Shown here: piece by piece, positions 59,401-64,000 of the stretch | Numbering within the stretch: the first letter of the stretch is position 1 | Layout of the letters: each line of letters opens with the position of its first letter | Assembly (NCBI RefSeq): GCF_039555335.1 | Contig: NW_027305496.1 | Span: 248,001 to 312,000, forward strand | Reading direction: 5' to 3' | Source: Amphiura filiformis | Taxonomy: Eukaryota > Echinodermata > Ophiuroidea > Amphilepidida > Amphiuridae | DNA length: 64,000 bases | Notes under the pieces: generated by a model | The model's database searches: none | Seen by the model: the letters and a program-made list of their open reading frames with translations, nothing else | Told to the model about the DNA's origin: nothing | Program-made: the position numbers and the translations under genes

Positions 59401-62400
59401 CTGGGGGGGGTAAATCCTCTCCCCCCCAATATTTTGCCAGGGGGGGTGGTCCATACAACCATCCCTCCCCAATGTTGACACATGTGTGTGGGTTTCTGAA
59501 CAAATTAACCTCATATTTGGCCATTTTAGCCCCCAAAGTTCCAATTTTTTCCCAGGAATTTATTCCACTTTTGCACCATATTTCACCAGTTTAGCTTCAA
59601 TATGGCAAATTTGTTCGTAGCACTTCTCATGTACCATAAATTTATTTTGTCGCCAAAATTTATGGTACAAATTGGGACACTACAAAACCAAAAAAAAAAA
59701 AACCTTAAAAAAAAATCCTGGCTTAGTTTGGACATTGACTGTTCACTAGTGGTTACTTGTCTGGTCGCAAAAGAATTTCCCATCGCACAAATTTGATCAC
59801 ATAAGTACCACGTTTCTAGAATTGTTCAGAGTTATAGTGTGATATACAATCATTCTGATTGGCTGATCAACAATCATAACATCAAGACAGCTGTTGATTG
59901 GTCTTCGATCACATCAAAAGGGCTCCTCTTGTACGTGATCGATGATCACCAAGAATTAATCGATTTACTGTACAGTGACACAAAAATGATATGTGATTGA
60001 TGTTTCAGGATGTGTTAGATAAAGAGCCTGAATTAGACCCCAATAGATGTGAAAGCTGCTATGGTGGTGAAACAAAGGAACTCAAGTAAGTCACTAAAGC
60101 AAAATAGAAACATTGCTGAGGAGGATGCCCTCAATTTTGTTCAAAATTATGATTTTTGCACAGTTGTAATGTATAATGTACTGGAAAAATCAAGGCCTTT
60201 GGTGCTGTGACAAAATTTGAGATTTGTAATAAATTTTTACGGTAGCTAAACTTATGTATGACACTATTGTCTTGTTGCTTGTGTGGATCATTGAGCAAAT
60301 CAACTTCATTAATGATCGGTGGACTGAAACACGCATTGACGAAAAAGGTGTCGGAAAGAAATAGCAATTTTCTTTACTTCATTTGTTTGGATCAAAATTA
60401 AATTTTTTTGGGGAGAAATGCATTATGGGAAGTGTAAGCTATCTTCTCTAGGCTTAATGAGCCATGGGGTCCTGTTATCACCGCAAGTGCTTTTTGGCAA
60501 ATGGAAAGGAAAGAATGGAAGAATAAAGAAAGAAGATGAACAAAGAAGTTGTTTGTTTTGGTTGGGATTCGAACCTGAGACCCCTTGTGTGCCGTGTGCC
60601 AAGCACTAGGTCGGTGACTGGTAGCCATGGGAGTTTGGCTGGCCCAGGCAACCAAACTGTGTGTATATATAATTGCTTATGTGTTTTTGTAGTTTTAGGT
60701 ACGGTTAGGGATACACATGCAATGAGGGTCCAATGAAATTGCATGTGGAGTTTCTTAAGTGTTTTACCATTATTAAAATCATTTGGATGACTATTTCTTA
60801 TAGATGCTGCAATACTTGTGAAGATGTTCGTGAAGCCTACAGAAGAAAAGGCTGGGCCTTCAGCAATGCTAACGACATAGAACAATGTAAACGAGAAGGC
60901 TGGAGTGATAAAATGACATCGCAAAAGGGTGAAGGGTGTGAAGTATATGGCTATCTAGAAGTAAATAAGGTAAGCAGCTATAGAGTTCAAAAGGTCAAGA
61001 GTTCACAATCACGAAGTCAAGAATTCGAAGAGATGGTATGATTGATAAAATGACATCACAAAAGTATAAAAGGTTGAAGTCTATGGCTATCTATAATCTG
61101 AGACAGAATTCAAAAGTTTGCGTCTGATGTCACTGTCAATCAAACTCCCCACGACCCTTGATTGGTTGGTTAGTAGCGCAAAAAGGAAGGTTGATTCTTC
61201 TGGAGAAAAGGAATCACAGAAAATGGCGAAAAATTGCGGTACTTTTACAAGGTGAACTTATCAGGCATTTGTTGACATGGTGCCTTCTGGAGAAAATGTT
61301 TCCTATCACTAAGAACTAACTTTTGAAACAGTTTGTATATTTGAAAATGCAAAATTAAGACCATAAGGCACACTGTTTTACTGCCGTTTTTAGAAACTCA
61401 ATCATCACGACACTCGTAAACAAACATTTGCCAGAGTTTGATTGACAGATAACGTCAGACACAACCTAATAATTTTAATTCTGTCTCCAATTATAGAAGT
61501 AAACAAGGCAAGGAGCTATAGAGTTCATAAGGTCAAGAGTTCAAAAGGTCAAAGAGGTGGTTGGAGCAATAAAATGACACCACAACAGTTTGTGATATAA
61601 TATGTTTACTGATATGATTGCACAACAGTTTGTGATATAATATGATTACTGATACGATTGTTTTTTTTTTTTTGACAGGTTGCTGGTAATTTTCATTTTG
61701 CTCCTGGCAAGAGTTTTATGCAGCATCACGTACACGTACATGATTTACAGCCATTCTCAGGAGATAAGGTATTGGCTGTTCCAGTTGAAATATACATACC
61801 CCCTATGGAAGACATGGCCTTAATCTCCCACACAGGGGGTGTATATTTCAAATGGAGTCGCCCATTAAAATTCACACTCCCTGTGTGGGAGATTAAAGTC
61901 ATGGCTTCCAAAATGGGGTGTGTGGATTTCAACCGGTTTAATCTATTAAACACGGGATGCAACATTTCTGCTGAATATTCTTGTGCTGAGTCATGCAGCG
62001 AATTGTTTGCTTGCCCACACCCAACAGAATTTTGTGTGCCACCCCTTAGTGGTTTTATTTTGTGAAAGGGTTGTGTTTTTTCACATTTTTAGGTCATCCG
62101 AATGAAAAGACCTTTGTATGGCATCACATGTTGTGTGTCCATTTTTTAGTGAGTGTGTCGGTCAGTGTGTGTTTTTGCACTGCTGTATTTGAAGTTGCGC
62201 AAGGTGAGGGGGGTGATAGAGTTACGCAATCTAATGTTCAGATATCGGTAGGCCTATATTTTAAGCGAATAGATAGGTATAGCTATATATTTTACCTTCG
62301 TGCAAATTCATTGCTAAGTTTTAGGTAAAAAGAAACTATGTTTTTGCTATGCAAAAAATGCGTATAGAGGTTGTAACATGGGTGGTTGTGAAGAAATTCC

Positions 62401-63015
62401 AACCAAATGGCCATTAATTCCGTATAGGAAAATAGACACTTGAGTTTCTCTATTTTTGAGAAACTTATAGAAAGCTATCGTGAGGACGCGTTTGATTAAT
62501 GGTGATCAAGGCTTAGTTGATCTTTTATTAATCTCATCAGCTACATTTTGCTCAGCTTAATTTTAAGATCACCTAGTATTTTGGTATATTTGTTCACAGT
62601 AGAAACATGGATCTGCATACCTAATTAACTTAGGTCTAAAGTGCCTAACTTTTTGACATTTGCAGTTTGGTCCATTTTTAGTGACAGAGTTTTTCTCTAA
62701 AATGGCAAATGCAATGTCTATTATGACATTGTGTAGGCCTATGCTAATATTTAGTGGCAGAAATCATGTTCTACTATGAAAATTAAGCATGAGTGCAGGT
62801 TCGTCACATAGAAATGCTTGTAACAATGCAGAATGTTGAAATAATAACAATGCGTTTCCTGATCCTTTGCAAAACCCACCACATTAACACTTCAAATGAT
62901 TTGATTTCTTTTTGACAGTTTAACTTAACACATCACATAAAGCAGCTATCATTTGGTATGGAGTACCCAGGCATGGATAATCCACTTGATAATATGCTGG
63001 TAACGGATGTACGAG
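44345..63015 (+). CDS. ERGIC3: ERGIC3, ER-Golgi intermediate compartment protein 3 (5' eight exons; 3' end outside the window)
   Basis: Eight exons (44345-44441, 51829-51899, 57044-57131, 58249-58409, 60009-60085, 60804-60969, 61679-61768, 62919-63015) splice in perfect phase to about 282 residues of a protein that is 383 residues in vertebrates. ERGIC3 is a two-pass membrane protein cycling between ER, ERGIC and Golgi, acting with ERGIC2 as a cargo receptor. Visible features: a short cytosolic N-terminus with [15 protein letters not shown], a transmembrane helix at about 33-54, the lumenal motif CESCYGGE...[14 protein letters not shown] (about 153-175), [20 protein letters not shown] and [10 protein letters not shown]. 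The missing part should hold the C-terminal lumenal region and the second helix. All introns are GT-AG; intron 1 is 7.4 kb. Introns are dense with transposons, three of them within about 25 bp of a splice donor. Confidence 0.97.
44640..44874 (-). mobile_element. tRNA-derived SINE
   Basis: On the minus strand, box A TGGCTAGCGGTTAAGG (44865-44850) and box B GGTTCGAATCC (44822-44812) of an RNA polymerase III promoter lie 28 bases apart, as in a tRNA. A non-tRNA body follows (TTGAGCAAGACACTTCACTC, GTGTACATGCATATTTTCTC). It lies in ERGIC3 intron 1, antisense to the gene. Confidence 0.85.
45195..45565 (+). repeat. Inverted dispersed repeat, left copy
   Basis: From CCCAGGCAAACCTT to ATGTAACTTTGCTACG, about 90% identical, inverted, to 48400-48746. 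Shared blocks include GAATTTGGCTGA-type sequence and AGACTAAGATCTAGAAACAC. The two copies face each other across about 2.8 kb that contains a decayed coding region. Confidence 0.85.
45648..45809. mobile_element. hAT-like MITE (word TACATGCACA), exact 8-bp TSD
   Basis: CAGGGTTCGATTTAGA at the left and TCTAAATCGAACACTG at the right; GTTTGATG flanks both (45640-45647, 45810-45817). The 162-bp interior carries about five TACATGCACA or TGCATGCACA words. It is the smallest of this group. Confidence 0.9.
46516..46660. mobile_element. DNA-transposon end fragments
   Basis: AAGCTGAATTTATACTCAAT with CGAGCGATTGCGATGG at 46520 has an inverted counterpart (GAGTATAAATTCAGCTT) at 49629-49645. Next to it, ACCGTATTTCGTCGAATAAA with CGCCCCC runs is a solo MITE end. 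Complete elements could not be delimited. Confidence 0.45.
47174..47240 (+). promoter_or_regulatory. Three DR1-type nuclear-receptor motifs
   Basis: GGGTCAAAGGTCA (47174), AGGTCAAAGGTCA (47207) and AGGTCAAAGGTCA (47228); the last two are perfect direct repeats of AGGTCA with one-base spacing. They lie about 300 bp upstream of the decayed coding region. Binding is not shown; the motifs are related to those in the arrays at 190-1000 and 33234-33790. Confidence 0.5.
47533..48334 (+). pseudogene. Decayed ORF of an uncharacterised, probably element-borne family
   Basis: Three frames in succession give recognisable pieces: [20 protein letters not shown] with CLLEAQI (47590-47680); [14 protein letters not shown] near 47740; then [20 protein letters not shown] and [20 protein letters not shown] (47820-48000); and [20 protein letters not shown] with CAERGVKL (48178-48270). 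From memory, such segments occur together in unnamed proteins common in cnidarian and deuterostome repeat-rich loci. At least two frameshifts and no start make it non-functional. The function of the family is unknown to me. Confidence 0.6.
48400..48746 (-). repeat. Inverted dispersed repeat, right copy
   Basis: Complement of 45195-45565 with small indels. A LINE fragment begins directly at its outer edge, so the boundary at 48746 may be an insertion junction. Confidence 0.85.
48763..49430 (+). pseudogene. 3' end of a jockey/CR1-type LINE (5'-truncated)
   Basis: An open frame from about 48766 to TAA at 49255-49257 encodes the C-terminal region of a non-LTR reverse transcriptase: [20 protein letters not shown], then [20 protein letters not shown] and [20 protein letters not shown]. 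The catalytic part is absent. The 3' UTR ends in a GATGATGAAGATGATG microsatellite, typical of the 3' tail of this class. A CATCTA repeat lies at its 5' edge. It is in ERGIC3 intron 1. Confidence 0.85.
50195..50452. mobile_element. hAT-like element fragment (word GGGGCGGCAAAA)
   Basis: GGGGCGGC followed by A-rich sequence recurs about seven times; the right end GGCGGCCACGGTACGCCACTG-like terminus resembles CAGTGGCGTA ends. The left terminus is missing, so no target duplication can be checked. A piece of the same family is at 53010-53090. Confidence 0.65.
50453..50642 (-). mobile_element. tRNA-derived SINE (second family)
   Basis: Minus strand: box A TGGCTCAGTGGTTACGG (50630-50614) and box B GGTTCGAGTCC (50574-50564), followed by a body with CCTTGGGCATGGCGCTTTAC. 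The head differs from the SINE at 44640-44874, so this is a separate family. Confidence 0.85.
50651..51530. mobile_element. Fold-back MITE interrupted by a hAT-like element
   Basis: GGTCTCTAGCCTAGAATGTG at the left and CACATTCTAGGCTAGAGACC at the right. Inner arms CAAATTCTTGGCTAGAC and its complement near 50850-50868 pair. Removing 50882-51499 and one target copy restores a continuous palindrome. Confidence 0.8.
50882..51499. mobile_element. hAT-like element (word GGACTCGGACTCG), near-exact TSD
   Basis: Starts CAGGACTCGGACC and ends GACTGCAACACTG. TCGATAGC (50874-50881) and CCGATAGC (51500-51507) flank it, 7 of 8 matching. About twenty GACTCGG/CCGAGTC words cluster in both sub-terminal parts. 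The central 300 bp lacks them. Confidence 0.75.
51829..51899 (+). CDS. ERGIC3: ERGIC3 exon 2 (first transmembrane helix)
   Basis: Acceptor CAATCCTTGCAG, donor GTAAGTC. Residues 33-56: [20 protein letters not shown] then LSKE, the first membrane span. 71 nt completes the split Val codon. Confidence 0.95.
51953..52341. mobile_element. TIR element with GCATCGC words
   Basis: CCGATCCTGACTCCACATCG at the left and the complement of GTGGAGTCAGAATCGG at the right; CATCGCGATGC and CATCGCAGCATCAC words recur inside. No clear 8-bp duplication. It lies 50 bp after ERGIC3 exon 2. Confidence 0.65.
52395..52760. mobile_element. hAT-like MITE (word CGGGTA), exact 8-bp TSD
   Basis: TAGGGGTGTGA at the left and TCACACCCTTA at the right, flanked by GTCTCAAA (52387-52394, 52761-52768). 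Both halves are full of CGGGTA/TACCCG words, including the palindrome CCCGGGCAGG...CCTGCCCGGG. A poly(A) tract lies in the middle. A relative is at 19690-19910. Confidence 0.9.
53093..53135. mobile_element. TTCCAGTTGAAATCC-family end fragment
   Basis: GGGGGGTGTATGGATTTCAA then CTGGAAGAACCC matches the right end of this MITE family; the rest is missing. Confidence 0.7.
53537..55391. mobile_element. 1.85-kb TIR element with TGAAGCCTCCAAACA words
   Basis: TATGGTCATTTTCACGGTAA with AGGGTGTAACTTTGGATTTT at the left, mirrored at 55345-55391. In the middle third, GAAGCCTCCAAACA or its complement GAGGCTTCA recurs seven times (near 53911, 54116, 54290, 54306, 54488, 54676, 54853), often beside GTTAACAATTG. 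No open frame was found. It lies in ERGIC3 intron 2. Confidence 0.75.
55885..56075. repeat. Fold-back MITE
   Basis: AGAGAATAAAGGTATTGTTT at the left and AACAATACCTTTATTCTCAT at the right; inner arms CGTCTCATATCACAC and TTTTAAGTAAAACAACGAGG pair with their complements around a GGCGAAGCC centre. ATATCACACGGG-type sequence recurs beyond the neighbouring element near 56860. Confidence 0.85.
56275..56839. mobile_element. hAT-like element (word TGTCGACAT), exact 8-bp TSD
   Basis: TAGTGATGTGGTCG at the left and CGACCACATCACTA at the right; GTGATATC flanks both (56267-56274, 56840-56847). About ten GTCGACA/TGTCGAC words occupy both ends. The middle holds a T22 tract, an A tract of about 45 and an inner palindrome (56486-56630) whose ends match a repeat near 34096. 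Confidence 0.9.
57044..57131 (+). CDS. ERGIC3: ERGIC3 exon 3
   Basis: Acceptor with a long T tract (TTTTTTTTTTTAG), donor GTAAGTA. Residues 57-85: [20 protein letters not shown], then IIFPKMPCA, the conserved start of the lumenal domain. Confidence 0.95.
57312..57685. mobile_element. hAT-like MITE (word GGGCACCAAGGCAA), exact 8-bp TSD
   Basis: CAGCCCTCGAATTAAGG at the left and TTAATTCGAGGGCTG at the right; CACAGCTG flanks both (57304-57311, 57686-57693). GGGCAnnnnGGCAA-like words in both orientations fill the 374 bp. It lies in ERGIC3 intron 3, 180 bp after exon 3. The frames at 57282-57835 are shadows of it. Confidence 0.9.
57694..58248. other. ERGIC3 intron 3 remainder
   Basis: T-rich with repeated CCTCTTTT/CAGCGTTTTT words near 57850-58000, perhaps an old word-type repeat. 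No gene. Confidence 0.4.
58249..58409 (+). CDS. ERGIC3: ERGIC3 exon 4
   Basis: Acceptor CTCTTTCACCAG, donor GTAAGTT. Residues 86-139: [20 protein letters not shown], then a charged, less conserved segment and [14 protein letters not shown] starts 25 bases after the donor. Confidence 0.95.
58435..58662. mobile_element. CAGGCTTTGCCGTTTGA-family MITE (copy 2, intact)
   Basis: CAGGCTTTGCCGTTTGA at the left and TCAAACGGCAAAGCCTG at the right are exact complements; a short AGGTG direct repeat borders both. Inner GAGGAGAGC/GCTCTCCT motifs pair. It starts 25 bases after the ERGIC3 exon 4 donor. Confidence 0.85.
58663..60008. other. ERGIC3 intron 4 remainder
   Basis: 59380-59480 contains G/C-rich runs (CATAGGCGTAGATCTGGGG), probably an end of a hAT-like repeat. 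59555-59640 is a dispersed repeat shared with 39460-39530. GGGACACTACAAAACC near 59675 is shared with 19790 and 52500. No coding sequence. Confidence 0.5.
60009..60085 (+). CDS. ERGIC3: ERGIC3 exon 5
   Basis: Acceptor ATGTTTCAG, donor GTAAGTC. Residues 140-164: [20 protein letters not shown], then ETKEL, with the first CxxC of the lumenal cysteine cluster. It ends after two bases of the Lys codon. Confidence 0.95.
60530..60640 (-). mobile_element. Possible tRNA-derived SINE head
   Basis: On the minus strand GGTTCGAATCC (about 60574-60564) is a good box B, with a TGGCTACCAGTC-like box A about 55 bases upstream. The spacing and box A match are imperfect, so this may be a decayed copy. Confidence 0.35.
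60804..60969 (+). CDS. ERGIC3: ERGIC3 exon 6
   Basis: Acceptor TTCTTATAG, donor GTAAGC. Residues 165-220: [20 protein letters not shown], then [14 protein letters not shown] and [12 protein letters not shown]. The 3' part of this exon has been tandemly duplicated into the following intron (61030-61580) as a decayed copy. Confidence 0.95.
60899..61580 (+). repeat. Tandem duplication of the end of ERGIC3 exon 6
   Basis: A unit of about 136 bp running from GGCTGGAGTGATAAAATGAC in exon 6 through its donor into the intron is repeated from about 61036 (GATTGATAAAATGACATCAC) to 61553, with a MITE inside, and starts a third time at 61554. In copy 2 the donor AAGGTAAGC reads AAGGCAAGG and the frame is broken, so it is not a usable exon. 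Confidence 0.85.
61094..61493. mobile_element. TA-targeted MITE with a known empty site
   Basis: TAATCTGAGACAGAATT at the left and AATTCTGTCTCCAATTA at the right, with inner arms GACTGACAnTGACAG-like around CAATCAAACTC. The flanks GGCTATCTA and TAGAAGTAAA join to the exon 6 sequence GGCTATCTAGAAGTAAA, showing a TA duplication. Confidence 0.9.
61581..61660 (+). repeat. 40-bp tandem duplication upstream of exon 7
   Basis: CACAACAGTTTGTGATATAA, then TATGTTTACTGATATGATTG, is repeated at 61621 with two changes, directly before the polypyrimidine tract of the exon 7 acceptor. Confidence 0.9.
61679..61768 (+). CDS. ERGIC3: ERGIC3 exon 7
   Basis: Acceptor T11-GACAG, donor GTATTG, weaker than the other donors. 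Residues 221-250: [20 protein letters not shown], then [15 protein letters not shown] terminus begins almost immediately after the donor GT. Confidence 0.95.
61771..61940. mobile_element. TTCCAGTTGAAATCC-family MITE (copy 4) at an exon edge
   Basis: TTGGCTGTTCCAGTTGAAAT at the left and GTGTGGATTTCAACCGGTTT at the right; CACACAGGGGGTGTATATTT and ACACTCCCTGTGTGGGAG form inner stems. The left end is 2-6 bases from the exon 7 donor GT. Confidence 0.85.
61941..62918. other. ERGIC3 intron 7 remainder
   Basis: AT-rich, no gene; two TAGGCCTA octamers. Short open frames near 62062-62328 have no support. Confidence 0.5.
62919..63015 (+). CDS. ERGIC3: ERGIC3 exon 8
   Basis: Acceptor CTTTTTGACAG, donor GTAAGG. 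Residues 251-282: [20 protein letters not shown], then [12 protein letters not shown], matching the conserved lumenal NLTH..LSFG..YPG..NPLD pattern. The gene continues past the window edge. Confidence 0.95.
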
Positions 63016-63032
63016 GTAAGGAGAGTCAAGTT

Positions 63033-63299
63033 CAAGCCTCGAAATAAGTAGGCACCCAGGAGCCATTTACCCAATGGTCATAACATTTTGGCTCAAAATC
63101 ATGTGAATCAGGCTCTACATTTTTTTAAGAATAGAGCCTGGCAGTTAAAGCGGGTTTTGTATTTTATGTGTACAATTAATATTTGAATGACTCTTAGCTC
63201 TTTAAAAATGGCTCCTGGGTCACTAGATAATCTCAGGACCAGGAGCCACTTTTTCCAAATGTGTGGCTTCTGGTCCAGATCTGCTTATTTCGAGGTTTG
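63033..63299. mobile_element. hAT-like MITE (word TGGCTCCTGG), near-exact TSD
   Basis: CAAGCCTCGAAATAAG at the left and CTTATTTCGAGGTTTG at the right; GTCAAGTT (63025-63032) and GTGAAGTT (63300-63307) flank it, 7 of 8 matching. AGGAGCCA, GGCTCCTGG and related words recur about six times. It lies 17 bases after the exon 8 end. Confidence 0.85.
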
Positions 63300-63307
63300 G
63301 TGAAGTT

Positions 63308-64000
63308 CAATTATTATGTAGACAAATCCAACATTCTACTCACAGTTTTGTCAACCAGGTTATGCGTTTTCTTCAGTACCGGTAATATGATAATCGTCTG
63401 TTTTCTCACAAAAATTCTCATTCCTCGTTTCTTAATAGCGGATCATTAAGTGATTTAGAGAACATATTCTGATCCAAAGTGCTTCACATATTCATTTGGA
63501 TTGCTTGTTTACGTCCTTATCTGAACTGAAACTATCAAGCACGACGAGGGAGTATATTTTCTAATTCACTGAGAACTGAGCACCAGGGTTTACTTTAACA
63601 CACAAATCTTGCGTATTTACGCATTCACGTACTTTGCAGACCCCTTCAAATCCAAAGTCAAAAGGCCAACGCGTACAAAATTTTGAAAACGTACGCGTTC
63701 AAATATTGCGTAGATACACCTGATAGTGTGCATTCATTTTGTCAATTTTTTTGGAAAATAGTCGCAATTTTGCCTCACTGTAGTCTGTAGTCAAAATTTA
63801 TGAAATTTCCCCCTAAAATGAATTTTTGTATATCCAAATTTCTTGAAAAAATGGTATATCAATAGGTCCAGTCCACTTTTGAATTCACAGTAGTGGCACA
63901 CCCCTACTCAAACCAAACTTGAGTACCCCCCCCCCCGGCCAAATTACCAATGCCAATAACAACAAGTGGTTCCATTTTCATTTGGGGCGGTGGCATGGGA
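63308..64000. other. ERGIC3 intron 8 (continues), partial repeats
   Basis: 63570-63720 has TACGCATT/ACGTACGCGTT words after CAGGGTTTACTTTAA, perhaps a one-ended hAT-like copy. 63815-63940 (GGTATATCAATAGGTCCAGT to ACTTGAGTACCCCCC) is a partial, inverted relative of 29551-29911. No exon was recognised before the edge. Confidence 0.5.

Overview
The window looks like a piece of an AT-rich, intron-bearing animal nuclear genome, most likely a marine invertebrate deuterostome (echinoderm or hemichordate). The basis is GT-AG introns of one to several kb, a very high density of short palindromic DNA transposons, tRNA-derived SINEs and two degraded non-LTR retrotransposons. The clade is inferred; no marker in the window fixes the species.

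Three protein-coding genes can be assembled by reading through splice sites. (1) Plus strand, 4438-10291: a CMC1-type twin CX9C mitochondrial protein in three visible exons. (2) Minus strand, 27692-24270: an eleven-finger C2H2 zinc-finger protein with an AT-hook-like patch, in three coding exons. Its last junction is either a 49-nt intron or a frameshift. (3) Plus strand, 44345 to beyond 63015: ERGIC3, an ER-Golgi cargo-receptor component. Eight exons (about residues 1-282) are present; the rest lies beyond the right edge. The genes are not an operon and no functional link between them is visible.

Almost everything else is repeats. 1-1.5 kb: tandem repeats carrying nuclear-receptor half-sites and a TIR element. 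3.3-4.2 kb, 15.0-15.9 kb, 16.7-18.1 kb and scattered sites at 40.6-43.8 kb: a family built on one 19-nt hairpin word, including a 33-bp satellite of about 27 units. 4.6-5.95 kb: a fold-back element containing another MITE and an RTE-like LINE fragment. 11-16.7 kb and 19-23 kb: MITEs, some nested, and a 106-bp tandem repeat. 29-43 kb: larger TIR elements and palindromes. 44.4-63 kb: the ERGIC3 introns, packed with nested transposons, SINEs and LINE remnants, and a decayed tandem copy of part of exon 6.

The most interesting pattern is a set of eleven short hAT-like elements (160-620 bp). Each is flanked by an 8-bp target duplication (eight exact, three with one mismatch) and filled with many copies of its own 6-17 bp word. 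Two other unusual signals are the 19-nt hairpin family and a strong excess of the palindromic octamer TAGGCCTA (about 26 copies against about one expected).
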